Counted from the stretch's first letter, positions 1 through 6,552 are shown. The stretch: 10,860 bases of DNA from Planctomycetaceae bacterium (GCA_031259095.1 JAIRLW010000636.1:1-10860), one strand, 5' to 3'. Notes: generated from the sequence alone by a model not told the origin. Numbers and translations: made by a program.

Positions 1-13
1 GCCCTTTCAGGGC
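1..13. repeat. 13-nt mini-hairpin GCCCT-TTC-AGGGC
   Basis: This is a perfect 5-bp stem with a 3-nt loop, followed by GAA. A copy with one mismatch (GCCCTTTCAGAGCGAA) lies at the other end of the window at 10797-10812. Related forms with the same 5-3-5 geometry are at 1714-1726, 10680-10692 and 10752-10764, which suggests a dispersed small palindromic repeat family. Confidence 0.6.
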
Positions 14-391
14 GAATACTTTTTTAACCTCAAACAATAATTCCACTGATATATTACGAATAAAATAAAGAAGGAAAGGGGAAACACTGCCCGAAGAATA
101 ACAATAAAACGAAAATTACGAAAGAGCAATTCTGAAAAAACAGAATATGCTTAGAGAAAAGGTCTAATATAGACGCATAAAAAAGGAAAAACGCCTAAAG
201 TATTTTACATAACTCTAAATATAGAAAAACTTTACAAAATAAGCGGTTTTCAAAATCGCCTGTAAAAATCACAACGACCAGTGAAAAAAACAACACTGAG
301 CCATAGGGTCGCCTATCCGACGCGATGTTTCGGCAAAAAGTTGCCACTTTACTTGGCTTCACCGTTACTGAATAATTATCAAAATAGACAG
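1..391. other. Gene-free A-rich intergenic stretch
   Basis: I see no credible coding region in either strand of this stretch, which lies downstream of the minus-strand glycosyltransferase gene. It opens with a 13-nt mini-hairpin (positions 1-13, listed separately). An imperfect hairpin occurs at 242-258 (GCGGTTTT, C, AAAATCGC, one mismatch), a short one at 303-316 (ATAGG/CCTAT), and another at 332-345 (GGCAA, loop AAAG, TTGCC). The last could end transcription of the glycosyltransferase gene, but no T-run follows it on the minus strand, so I do not call it a terminator. Confidence 0.6.
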
Positions 392-1606
392 TTACCGTTT
401 TGCGTTGAACAAATCAATTGTTTTTTTCCAAGCGTTTTCAACCAACGGTGAAATCCGACTCCAGTCGTATTGTTCTTCAACGAGTTGACGACCCGCTTGA
501 ACTAATTTTGCACGTTTTTCCGAATCGTCGAGCAATTCAACACAACGATTCGCAAATGTTACCGGCGTATCGGCAAGAACAATATTTGTCTCGTTTTTGA
601 TATTCAATCCTTCAGCGCCGACGGTTGTCGAGAGGACAGGAACTTTGGCGGCAAACGCTTCGAGAATTTTAAGCCGTGAACCGCCGGCAATACGAAGCGG
701 AACAATTTCCAGACATCCTTCTTTGAGTAGTTGCCGAACGTCAGCGACGGAACCGGTAAAACGAATCTGATCTGTTTGTAGTTTCAAGAACCGCTCCGGC
801 GGTTGACGACCAATAACAGTTAATATTACATTTTGTTTCCGCTTCAGAATCAGCGGAAAAATATCACGGATAAACCATTCAACCGCATCCTGATTCACCA
901 ACGCATCCATTGAACCGCAATACACGAGATGATTGGATTTCGGCGTATTTTCAATTTCGTCATACGGCGCAATCGCAACTCCATTGGGAATAACACAAAA
1001 ATCATGAAGTCCAAATTCGTTGCGCAAACGTTGAGCGTCGTTGTCGGAAACAACAGAAAGATAATCGGCTTTCCGGTAATATTTTTTTTCAAAACGATAA
1101 AGCTTCAAGGCTTCGTGGATTCCGAGCAATATTTTGAACGGATTCCGCGATATTTTTGCAACACGTTTCCATGAAAGATATTCGACATTATGCGTACAAA
1201 TAAATTGCGGTAAATTATTGATACAAAAATTATAAACGGCATAATGTGTCCATTCGATATGAACCAGATCGAAATGTTTTTCCCGTACCAATTGCCGAAG
1301 TTTTTCCGAATAGTTGTGCGAAAAATGCCGCCGGACGGAAATGGGAAGCGGATGCAATAAAGAAGGAATTGTTCCGAGAATAATTTTTGGAACGGAATTG
1401 TAAATAGCGGGACACGGTACAACAATGACGTCAAATCCGGCATGTTCCATTTTTCGGATATTTTCTTCCTGATTGCCGGAATCACAATGAGCGAGATAAG
1501 TAATCCGATGCCGTTTGGCAAGAGGAGCAAGCAGTTGAAAAGTCCTAATCGACTTCCCTGAATTGTGTACAGAAGGAAGCCATTCGTCAAGAACAAGAAT
1601 ATCCAT
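392..1606 (-). CDS. GT4-type glycosyltransferase (GT-B fold, group 1)
   Basis: A 404-residue protein of normal length for a GT-B glycosyltransferase that transfers a sugar from a nucleotide-sugar donor, presumably in cytoplasmic assembly of an exported polysaccharide or glycan. The N-terminal half (about 1-200) carries the acceptor-type start MDILVLDEWLPSVHNSGKSI, with a glycine and serine loop after strand one, and THNVEYLSWKR near 138-148. The C-terminal donor domain includes VIPNGV (205-210), LVYCGSMD (227-234), FTGSVADVRQLL (283-294) and the signature GGSRLKILEAFAAKVPVLST (308-327). In that signature, K313 and E316 match the donor-binding lysine and glutamate of the GT4 family. It resembles the sugar transferases seen with exosortase or EPS loci, but no such partner gene is visible here. 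The ATG has no Shine-Dalgarno; a heptamer array begins 4 nt upstream of it. Donor and acceptor cannot be read from sequence. Confidence 0.88.
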   Translation of the reverse strand: MDILVLDEWLPSVHNSGKSIRTFQLLAPLAKRHRITYLAHCDSGNQEENIRKMEHAGFDVIVVPCPAIYNSVPKIILGTIPSLLHPLPISVRRHFSHNYSEKLRQLVREKHFDLVHIEWTHYAVYNFCINNLPQFICTHNVEYLSWKRVAKISRNPFKILLGIHEALKLYRFEKKYYRKADYLSVVSDNDAQRLRNEFGLHDFCVIPNGVAIAPYDEIENTPKSNHLVYCGSMDALVNQDAVEWFIRDIFPLILKRKQNVILTVIGRQPPERFLKLQTDQIRFTGSVADVRQLLKEGCLEIVPLRIAGGSRLKILEAFAAKVPVLSTTVGAEGLNIKNETNIVLADTPVTFANRCVELLDDSEKRAKLVQAGRQLVEEQYDWSRISPLVENAWKKTIDLFNAKR

Positions 1607-1610
1607 TTTT

Positions 1611-1652
1611 AGTTGATAGCGGACAGTTGATAGTGGATAGTGAATAGTTACA
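1611..1652. repeat. Heptamer tandem array, six degenerate units
   Basis: Six in-phase 7-bp units run without a gap: AGTTGAT, AGCGGAC, AGTTGAT, AGTGGAT, AGTGAAT, AGTTACA. The array starts 4 nt upstream of the glycosyltransferase start codon (1606, minus strand), so it occupies that gene's translation initiation region. Related arrays lie at 2556-2597, 2693-2706 (inverted) and 8727-8754. Confidence 0.75.
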
Positions 1653-1713
1653 AATTATAATTATTTGTTTTGTAATATATCAGCGGAATTTCCGTGATGG
1701 TTATTTTGTCTTA

Positions 1714-1726
1714 GTCCCGCAGGGAC
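1714..1726. repeat. 13-nt mini-hairpin GTCCC-GCA-GGGAC
   Basis: A perfect 5-bp stem with a 3-nt loop, matching the geometry of the mini-hairpins at both window ends. It sits 9 nt to the left of the nested inverted-repeat element at 1736-1812 and may be part of the same composite repeat. Confidence 0.55.
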
Positions 1727-1735
1727 GAGAGGTGC

Positions 1736-1812
1736 ATAACCGCCGGAATGTAGAGACGCAATGCATTGCGTCTCTACGTTTCAATAGGCGTTGCGCTCCA
1801 CCCTACGGTTAT
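1736..1812. repeat. Nested inverted-repeat element (MITE/REP-like, 77 bp)
   Basis: The outer ends are a perfect 7-bp inverted pair, ATAACCG (1736-1742) and CGGTTAT (1806-1812). Inside lies a perfect 28-nt palindrome at 1750-1777, with half-site GTAGAGACGCAATG and no spacer. Counting one T-G wobble, it extends to 1747-1780. The right part reads GGCGTTGCGCTCCACCCTACG, resembling the GGCGTTG...CCTACG block found inverted near 10705-10723. There is no ORF inside, so any mobility would have to be supplied in trans. Confidence 0.6.
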
Positions 1813-1882
1813 ACCGTTTTCCTTTTAAAAACCTGTTTTATGTTTTCGTTTAACTCCGCAATTTAAGGTGTTTTTACAGTTC

Positions 1883-1896
1883 AAAAACCGGTTTTT
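1883..1896. repeat. Perfect 14-nt palindrome AAAAACCGGTTTTT
   Basis: A fully self-complementary 14-mer with a CCGG centre, flanked by TTC on the left and GAA slightly further right. It could be a protein-binding dyad or a weak bidirectional terminator, since T-tracts lie on both strands. Function is unknown. Confidence 0.4.
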
Positions 1897-1992
1897 AATT
1901 GAAGGTAAACATAAAGTTACGTAACAGTCCATTTTTTATCGTTGAAAATAGAAATCGCGTATAAAAAATATTGACCAAACCAAATGGTATTT

Positions 1993-2547
1993 TTAGGGAT
2001 TCTCGGTTACCAGAGATTTCTCTGATGATTCGGCGGATTTATTGTCGGATTCTTCGGCAATGAGTTTCCGTTCGGTTTCCATTTCGTGAAACCAATGTCC
2101 GGCATTTTCGAAGAGACGGAGTTTGTCGAGAATTTCCAACGCCTCGCTATAACGTTGGGTATGTCGGTACAGAGTCGCTAATAACAGAAGCATTTCAATA
2201 TCGCGCGGATTTTTTTTGATCAACGGAAGAATCAGCGATTCCGTACCAAACCAATCACCACGAAGATAACGTGTTATTGCTTCACGAAATGTTTTATCTT
2301 TTTCGTCTGTTGTTGACATTGCGTTCAGAAACCGGCTCCTCAACGCCGCAACCGTCAACAACATCATCCACGAAACAAAGAAGACAATCAATAAAATATT
2401 CCGTTGCCCTGTTGTGATCATTGCCGTCCAATAAAAATTCACTATCAGAAACGTGTCCAGCAATAGCGCAAAAAATAATGCGATCACTAAAAATGTCCAA
2501 TGACCATACTGAACGATTCCTCGATAACCAGGCCAAAACGAAAACAT
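1993..2547 (-). CDS. Two-TM membrane protein with TPR-like cytoplasmic or periplasmic tail
   Basis: This 184-residue protein has two strongly hydrophobic helices, at about 17-38 (HWTFLVIALFFALLLDTFLI) and 50-69 (NILLIVFFVSWMMLLTVAAL). A linker follows, then helical hairpins of TPR type: EAITRYLRGDWFGTESLILPLIKKNP (89-114) and a clearer unit around 116-148 with LLLATLYRHTQRYSEALEIL. The tail (165-184) is acidic and serine-rich. TPR folds mediate protein-protein contacts, so an anchored scaffold or assembly role is plausible, but no specific function is recognised. It lies 161 nt downstream of the DUF11 gene on the same strand, and they may be co-transcribed; the gap contains repeats. The ATG is preceded only by AAAAG, a poor ribosome-binding site. 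Confidence 0.8.
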   Translation of the reverse strand: MFSFWPGYRGIVQYGHWTFLVIALFFALLLDTFLIVNFYWTAMITTGQRNILLIVFFVSWMMLLTVAALRSRFLNAMSTTDEKDKTFREAITRYLRGDWFGTESLILPLIKKNPRDIEMLLLLATLYRHTQRYSEALEILDKLRLFENAGHWFHEMETERKLIAEESDNKSAESSEKSLVTENP

Positions 2548-2555
2548 CTTTTAAT

Positions 2556-2597
2556 AGTGGAGAGTTGATAGTGGAGAGTGGAAAGTTGGTTGTGGGG
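2556..2597. repeat. Heptamer tandem array, six degenerate units
   Basis: In-phase units: AGTGGAG, AGTTGAT, AGTGGAG, AGTGGAA, AGTTGGT, TGTGGGG. The array begins 9 nt upstream of the TPR gene's ATG (minus strand), the same placement as the array before the glycosyltransferase gene. Together with the inverted units at 2693-2706 it brackets a 95-nt AT-rich segment. Confidence 0.75.
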
Positions 2598-2609
2598 AAC
2601 CTCCCAAAA

Positions 2610-2637
2610 GACCATTGGTCAAAAACAAATTTGTTTT
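2610..2637. repeat. Two adjacent palindromes between inverted heptamer arrays
   Basis: GACCATTGGTC (2610-2620) is an odd-length palindrome, and it is followed at once by AAAACAAATTTGTTTT (2622-2637), a perfect 16-nt palindrome. Both lie between the DUF11 stop codon and the TPR start codon. They may act in RNA folding between the two cistrons, but this is a guess. Confidence 0.4.
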
Positions 2638-2692
2638 ACAAAAATTTTTCAATTTAAAAAACTCTGTGATTAAAATTTATGAAGCGGTCGTT

Positions 2693-2706
2693 CTCCACTC
2701 TCCACT
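2693..2706. repeat. Inverted heptamer pair next to DUF11 stop codon
   Basis: Two exact CTCCACT units in tandem (reverse complement AGTGGAG) end 2 nt before the TAA of the DUF11 gene (2709-2711 on the plus strand). They are in inverted orientation to the 2556-2597 array, so on an RNA the two could pair across the 95-nt spacer. Confidence 0.65.
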
Positions 2707-2708
2707 AC

Positions 2709-5114
2709 TTATCGGTACACTCTTGTACTTTCTTCTTTGGTGAGAGGCGAACTGAGACCGTCGGACATGACCTGAACACTGATTCGATGGTCGCCGTCTG
2801 AAAGACATTTTGCAGCGATTTTATATATTTTTTCGCCTTTTGCTTCTAGTTGTGTGAGCGAATCGAAGATAATAATATTACCATTGGCTTGGTAACGCAC
2901 CGGACCGTCAGCCCGTGCGAAAGTAATTCCGTCGGAAAGATTCGCCCGAACTTTGACATTGCCGGCGGCTTTTGTTCCTTTGTTGATAACACGAATCTCG
3001 TACTCCGTTTCCTTGCCGACTTCAACAAGATTCGACTCGCCAACCACTTCAAAGGAAATTGCCGATAAACCGTCAATAACGATTGATTTTGTTTCTTCGG
3101 CTTTCAGATTGTTTGGACCGATTCCTTTGAAACGAATCGAATGATCGCCGGTTTGCGACGGCAACAATACCAATTCGATTTCACCTGCATCCTGTGCCGG
3201 AAGTTCTTTGAGCGCCCAATGAACGGAGTGAGTTTGCGGTTCGTAAACACCGTTCTGGTTTGTACTGACAAATTTGACCGCCACCGGAAGCGTTGCAATC
3301 AAATCGACGTCTTGTGTCGGTGCAGAACCTTGATTGGCGACAATTAATCGGTAAGTTGATTTTCTTTCTAAAAATTGCTGAGTTGCTCCATCGATACCGA
3401 GTTTTAGAATTGGAGCCAACGCGCGAATAGTTGTTTTTTCTTCAACTGTCAGATTGCCGTTTGCCTTGACCACCAAACGATTAACCAGATTACCGGGTCC
3501 GGTGCAGGTAAGCGGTAACGTTAATTTTTTTACTTCTTTTGGTTTCAGAATGTCCACATTTTTATTGACAAGCACTTTGCCGTCTTTGTGATACAAACCG
3601 TCAGGAATATATTCTTCCAGAACAATACCGGTAGCAGTGGCGGAACCGGGATTGGAGATAGTAATTTCAATATTGGCGGTTTGACCGAGTTGAATTTCTT
3701 GCGGAGCTTTAACATCCACTTTAAGCATGGGACGAGTTACCGAAATTCGGGCAGACGCTTCCGCGCTGTAATTGATTACCGCAACACTTCCTATTTCGCC
3801 TTCCCGAAACGGAAGAATTCGCATTTCCAAAATCATTTGGTCATTAGCGTCGAGATTACCGAGCGACCAGTAAAGTTCGCCGGTTTCTGCGCGGGTTGCT
3901 TCGGGAGTGGTGGACAGAAGTCGGGTTCCCTGCGGAACACGGTCTTTCACAACAATATTTTTCGCGGTAGAACGTCCGACATTACGCAAAACAATTTTGA
4001 TCGTTGCCGGTTCGTTGATTTTAATTTCCGGCGGAAACGTTTTTTCGAGTGTAATGTGCGGCGTTTGCGAACCTTCGAGAATGGACGCTCCCGGAATCCC
4101 TGTTCCCTCTGATTCTTCCTGACGATTGGGCGGAGTACGGTTATTTTGTGAAGAACGAATTAACGCTGTTTTTGCCGGAATCGATGTTGAGGTATTGAAT
4201 TCCTGATTGATTGACGGGTTATTTAACTGGTTTGCGTTTGCCGACGAATTTTGCAATGGCAATGTTTGTTGTGATGCAATCGGAGCGGATGGAATATCGT
4301 TTATTGGCGGAACAGCAACCGACTGGTTTTCCGCCGCAAAAGGATCGGCATTGCTTAACGGGTTGGCGGTTCCGGTCAATGGAGCAGCAACCGGAGATTC
4401 AGGTGATTCCTGAAACGATTCAGGTGTTTGATATTGAAACTGTTGTTCGGTTGCCGGAGTATTAGGCGACGCATTCAATAGATTGTTGGGAATACGTTGC
4501 GGTTCCAACGGAGCAGGCGGCGCCGGTTGAGCGAAAGGCGAATCGTTACCGAATCCTGCCGGTTCGGAAATATTTTGCGGCGACGAAACGGGCAACGGTT
4601 CCGGCATTGCACTAAAACCCGACGTGTTACCGGAAGGCGAACCAGCAGGCACACTGGAAAATGAACCAGGAGCGGAAAAACCGGAGGTGGAATCCGATTG
4701 CATTGCGGTTTGTGAAATCGGCGACGGAACCGGTAACGGGGTTGGCTGCAATTTTGTTGGCGGAACCGGAAGTGGTTGCACAACGATGGATTTGGAGGGT
4801 AAATCGTTTCTATTTCGAGGTTCTTCCTCTTCTGTCCGAAGCGGATTCGCGGCGGGAACATTGCGCCGGGTCAGTTTTCCAGACGGAAGTTGACCGCGAA
4901 CCACATAATCCGGTTCATTGACAGAACAGGGCATTTCTGCCGCAAGAGCGATCTGCGATTCGCCCGGAGTGAAAAAATGATGGGTTTCTCCTTTGAAAAG
5001 TACCCAAGTGACGCTTCCAACAATAATAAAGAGAAGGACACTTCCAATGCCGAATGTCGATAATTTCATGGCTATACGAAGATGAATCATCCTGATACCG
5101 AATAAATTGAACAT
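2709..5114 (-). CDS. Membrane-anchored DUF11-repeat protein with long Pro/Ser/Gln linker
   Basis: About 801 residues. An N-terminal hydrophobic helix at about 21-42 (FGIGSVLLFIIVGSVTWVLF) acts as a signal anchor. A low-complexity linker rich in Pro, Ser, Gln and Asn runs from about 95 to 345. Four tandem DUF11 / conserved-repeat (Ig-like beta sandwich) domains follow, at about 353-460, 464-565, 570-680 and 685-795. Each has an N-x-G-x-A motif in the same place: RNVGRSTAKNIVVKDRVP, SNPGSATATGIVLEEYIPDG, ANQGSAPTQDVDLIATLP and INKGTKAAGNVKVRANLSDG. Similar proteins are often labelled OmcB-like; that name reflects the repeat, not function. A structural role in the periplasm or at the surface is inferred. 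The start is uncertain: TTG at 5126, ATG at 5114, 5090 or 5069. Only the first has an AGGAAG upstream, about 14 nt away. The 5069 start gives a classic short signal sequence (MKLSTFGIGS). The TPR gene follows on the same strand. Confidence 0.88.
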   Translation of the reverse strand: MFNLFGIRMIHLRIAMKLSTFGIGSVLLFIIVGSVTWVLFKGETHHFFTPGESQIALAAEMPCSVNEPDYVVRGQLPSGKLTRRNVPAANPLRTEEEEPRNRNDLPSKSIVVQPLPVPPTKLQPTPLPVPSPISQTAMQSDSTSGFSAPGSFSSVPAGSPSGNTSGFSAMPEPLPVSSPQNISEPAGFGNDSPFAQPAPPAPLEPQRIPNNLLNASPNTPATEQQFQYQTPESFQESPESPVAAPLTGTANPLSNADPFAAENQSVAVPPINDIPSAPIASQQTLPLQNSSANANQLNNPSINQEFNTSTSIPAKTALIRSSQNNRTPPNRQEESEGTGIPGASILEGSQTPHITLEKTFPPEIKINEPATIKIVLRNVGRSTAKNIVVKDRVPQGTRLLSTTPEATRAETGELYWSLGNLDANDQMILEMRILPFREGEIGSVAVINYSAEASARISVTRPMLKVDVKAPQEIQLGQTANIEITISNPGSATATGIVLEEYIPDGLYHKDGKVLVNKNVDILKPKEVKKLTLPLTCTGPGNLVNRLVVKANGNLTVEEKTTIRALAPILKLGIDGATQQFLERKSTYRLIVANQGSAPTQDVDLIATLPVAVKFVSTNQNGVYEPQTHSVHWALKELPAQDAGEIELVLLPSQTGDHSIRFKGIGPNNLKAEETKSIVIDGLSAISFEVVGESNLVEVGKETEYEIRVINKGTKAAGNVKVRANLSDGITFARADGPVRYQANGNIIIFDSLTQLEAKGEKIYKIAAKCLSDGDHRISVQVMSDGLSSPLTKEESTRVYR

Positions 5115-5539
5115 TTTTTGGTTCAAAATATTCGTGTTGTCTTCCTGACAAAATCTTTCCGACGCCCAAACAACAGTTTATCTTTGGACGTTTGAAAATA
5201 CGTTGATAGGAAGTCTAGCAAAAAACCGGAAATCAGAAAAGACCAATTTTGAAAAAATATTGAAAACTTCCAAAAATTCGTTTTTAATCACAAAATTAGT
5301 TCGTCCCATTTGTTCCGAATGTCCCTATCGTCCCTAAAATTTAAGGCTAAAAGACGATAGAGACATTAGGGACCAATGGCAAATATTCCCTTAAAACCTA
5401 AATCCCAAAATAATCAGAAGGGGGCATTGTTGTAAAATGGAAAGGTGTTAGAATAAACACTCAAATTAAATTAGTTGTGCATACCGAAAGAAAATTTTCT
5501 CAAAAAAATGAAAAAAATTGTTTTTTTGTGAAAAATCTC
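5115..5539. other. Gene-free region upstream of DUF11 gene and of the candidate RNA promoter
   Basis: I support no coding region here. Apart from the 5321-5373 inverted repeat listed separately, there is a 5-bp hairpin at 5445-5460 (GTGTT/AACAC). A dense set of A and T tracts at about 5485-5538 immediately precedes the -35 box at 5540 and could serve as an UP element. No strong minus-strand promoter for the DUF11 gene was found; TAGACT and similar weak -10 candidates exist in the 150 nt before the start. Confidence 0.5.
5321..5373. repeat. Inverted 9-bp-unit repeat with alternative pairings
   Basis: The left arm holds two 9-bp units, GTCCCTATC and GTCCCTAAA (5321-5338). The right arm, read on the minus strand, holds GTCCCTAAT and GTCTCTATC (5373-5356). 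GTCCCTATCGTC (5321-5332) pairs with GACGATAGAGAC (5353-5364) with one G-T wobble. GTCCCTAA (5330-5337) can instead pair with TTAGGGAC (5366-5373). The two foldings exclude each other. It lies about 210 nt upstream of the DUF11 start and about 170 nt before the strong plus-strand promoter. Confidence 0.55.
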
Positions 5540-5567
5540 TTGACGGACTTTTAGTGTTTACTATAAT
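5540..5567 (+). promoter_or_regulatory. Strong sigma-70-type promoter with A/T-rich upstream tracts
   Basis: The -35 box TTGACG (5540-5545) and a perfect -10 box TATAAT (5562-5567) are 16 nt apart. About 50 nt of A and T runs precede the -35 box and resemble an UP element. Transcription would start near 5574. This is the best promoter match in the window, and no ORF begins for about 340 nt downstream. Confidence 0.6.
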
Positions 5568-5573
5568 CAGTCC

Positions 5574-5715
5574 CTTGTGCTGATGGTATGCGCCTCGAAA
5601 TAGCGATAAATCGTGCCGAAAAACGCGATTTTCCCTCTCAAGTTGACAATCGGTTTTAACCGATAACGTCAAGAAGTAAAATAAATTCGTTTCAATGAAT
5701 TTATTTTCATAAGAG
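5574..5715 (+). ncRNA. Candidate structured small RNA or long leader (three hairpins)
   Basis: This stretch follows the strong promoter and contains no credible plus-strand ORF. It has three successive hairpins. The first is AAATCGTG (5608-5615) with CGCGATTT (5624-5631), 8 bp including one G-T pair. The second is TTGAC (5643-5647) with GTCAA (5668-5672), enclosing ATCGGTT/AACCGAT (5649-5655 and 5658-5664) around a TT loop. The third is AAAATAAATTC (5678-5688) with GAATTTATTTT (5697-5707), a perfect 11-bp stem. A fourth short stem lies at 5798-5815 (ACAAATT/AATTTGT). I do not recognise tmRNA, SRP, RNase P or 6S. No stem is followed by a clean T-run, so the 3' end is a guess. The RNA could instead be the leader of the gene at 5921. 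Confidence 0.3.
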
Positions 5716-5881
5716 CTGTTTGTCATATCGTTTATGTTTGGCAGTCTGTCACCACATTTAACGTACTCAATACATCAAAATTTGTTCTCATTTTTCGACA
5801 AATTACTGAATTTGTTGGATTTTGTTAAAAGTTCACAATTTTCCTGATTGAATCTTTCAATTACAATTTACAACTATTAAC
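5716..5881. other. AT-rich gap before the small conserved gene
   Basis: No gene is supported. It holds a 7-bp hairpin at 5798-5815 (ACAAATT, loop ACTG, AATTTGT) followed by TTGGATTTTG, which could be a weak terminator for the upstream candidate RNA. No separate strong promoter for the gene at 5921 is evident. Confidence 0.35.
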
Positions 5882-5898
5882 TTCGCCGAAGGGGCGAA
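5882..5898. repeat. Hairpin TTCGCC...GGCGAA in the 5' region of the small gene
   Basis: A 6-bp stem (5882-5887 with 5893-5898) and a 5-nt loop, ending 9 nt before the Shine-Dalgarno of the gene at 5921. The string GAAGGGGC is shared with the mini-hairpin at 10680-10692, so it probably belongs to that repeat family and has landed in a leader. Confidence 0.45.
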
Positions 5899-5920
5899 AA
5901 CGAAGGTGAGAGGGCTGCGT

Positions 5921-6136
5921 ATGAAAAATGTTTTTGATACAATATTAGAAACAGGGCATGATGAAGAATTTATACCTGTCGTAACCGATGACTTCCGACC
6001 AACGGACGCACCAGCCGGTTCTCCGGCAAAGTTGGAAGTTCTGGCAGAACGAGTGCGTAAAGGCTTACCACTCTGGCACCCCGAAGATCGGGTCGATTAC
6101 GCCGGTTTAACTGGCGCCGTCCGACCACGCGACTAA
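5921..6136 (+). CDS. Small conserved protein of unknown function
   Basis: A 71-residue acidic soluble protein with no signal peptide or membrane helix. The central part, GSPAKLEVLAERVRKGLPLWHPEDR (33-57), has the look of a conserved core: a helix (AKLEVLAERVRKG) and then LPLWHPED. I recall similar short proteins with a GSPEK...GLPLWHPxD pattern in planctomycete genomes. That is memory, not a search, and I know no function for them. The ATG at 5921 is chosen over the in-frame GTG at 5906 because GAGAGGG (5908-5914) ends 6 nt before it, a good Shine-Dalgarno that the GTG lacks. The stop is followed 27 nt later by a strong terminator, so this is a single-gene unit, possibly driven by the promoter at 5540. 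Confidence 0.75.
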   Translation: MKNVFDTILETGHDEEFIPVVTDDFRPTDAPAGSPAKLEVLAERVRKGLPLWHPEDRVDYAGLTGAVRPRD

Positions 6137-6163
6137 ATTTTTAGCATTGATTTTTTTATTCGT

Positions 6164-6205
6164 ATCGCCATTAACGGATTACTTCGTTCATGGCGATTAT
6201 TTTAT
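6164..6205 (+). terminator. Intrinsic terminator of the small conserved gene
   Basis: ATCGCCAT (6164-6171) pairs with ATGGCGAT (6190-6197). After one mismatch the stem continues with AACG (6173-6176) and CGTT (6185-6188), leaving an 8-nt loop. TATTTTAT follows. It lies 27 nt past the stop at 6136. Confidence 0.65.
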
Positions 6206-6267
6206 CGCTCATCGGTTTTGAAACTGCAACTTTATCAAAAAAATCGCTTACTCTGACGTGAATCCCA

Positions 6268-6290
6268 CAAAAAACAAAACGTTACGTTTT
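6268..6290 (-). terminator. Intrinsic terminator overlapping the xseB stop
   Basis: On the minus strand AAAACG, loop TAA, CGTTTT is followed by GTTTTTTG. The 6-bp stem (6290-6276) overlaps the xseB stop codon (6291-6289). The stem is short and AT-rich, but the T-run is well placed. Confidence 0.45.
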
Positions 6291-6552
6291 ATTCTTTTAC
6301 CATTTTGTCTAAATTTGTTTTAAATTCTTTTTCGTCAATTGGTTCGATTTTTAGGAAATCGTCATTGTTTCCGCTTCGGAGAATTTCGATTTTACGTTGT
6401 GCGGTTTCAAGAATTTTATGACAATGCTTTAGAAGTTGGACTCCTTCTTCATAGCGAAGCAAGGCGGTTTCCAAATTGGTTTGACCATCATCTAGTTGCC
6501 GTAGAATTTCCTCTAAACGGGTCAACGATTCTTCAAATGTTTTGGCAGTCAT
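6289..6552 (-). CDS. xseB: Exodeoxyribonuclease VII small subunit
   Basis: An 87-residue protein within the family's usual 60-90 range. Exonuclease VII degrades single-stranded DNA from both ends. Several small XseB subunits coat the long helical arm of the catalytic XseA subunit. The family signature spans 5-59: KTFEESLTRLEEILRQLDDG, then LETALLRYEEGVQLLKHCHKIL, then ETAQRKIEIL. This forms a coiled helical hairpin. The C-terminal 25 residues are polar and acidic. The in-frame ORF extends upstream to 6633, but that part lies inside tRNA-Cys, so the ATG at 6552 (MTAKTFEES) is the real start. It begins 22 nt after the tRNA 3' end and has no good Shine-Dalgarno. The gene probably shares the tRNA promoter. 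xseA, often adjacent, is not in this window. Confidence 0.9.
   Translation of the reverse strand: MTAKTFEESLTRLEEILRQLDDGQTNLETALLRYEEGVQLLKHCHKILETAQRKIEILRSGNNDDFLKIEPIDEKEFKTNLDKMVKE

Larger units (their letters stand above)
1653..1992. other. Repeat-filled gap between TPR gene and glycosyltransferase gene
   Basis: No coding region is supported. Besides the elements listed separately (1714-1726, 1736-1812, 1883-1896), a 9-bp inverted pair TTTATGTTT (about 1838-1846) and AAACATAAA (about 1907-1915) flanks the centre of the right half. I see no convincing terminator for the TPR gene or promoter for the glycosyltransferase gene here. Confidence 0.5.

Noticed and set aside
332..345. Terminator for the glycosyltransferase gene (GGCAA-AAAG-TTGCC)
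   Set aside because: On the minus strand the 5-bp stem is followed by GAAAC, not a T-run.
1105..1596. Minus-strand open frame of 163 codons overlapping the glycosyltransferase gene
   Set aside because: The main frame there encodes clear GT4 motifs; this is an out-of-frame shadow.
3588..4112. Plus-strand open frame of 174 codons
   Set aside because: It is antisense to well-conserved DUF11 repeats, with a Asn/Phe/Arg/Gly-biased composition typical of a shadow frame.
5466..5726. Minus-strand open frame of 86 codons across the candidate RNA region
   Set aside because: It has no recognisable motif, runs through three hairpins and poly-A/T tracts, has Phe/Asn/Lys-rich low-complexity composition, and lies antisense to a strong promoter.
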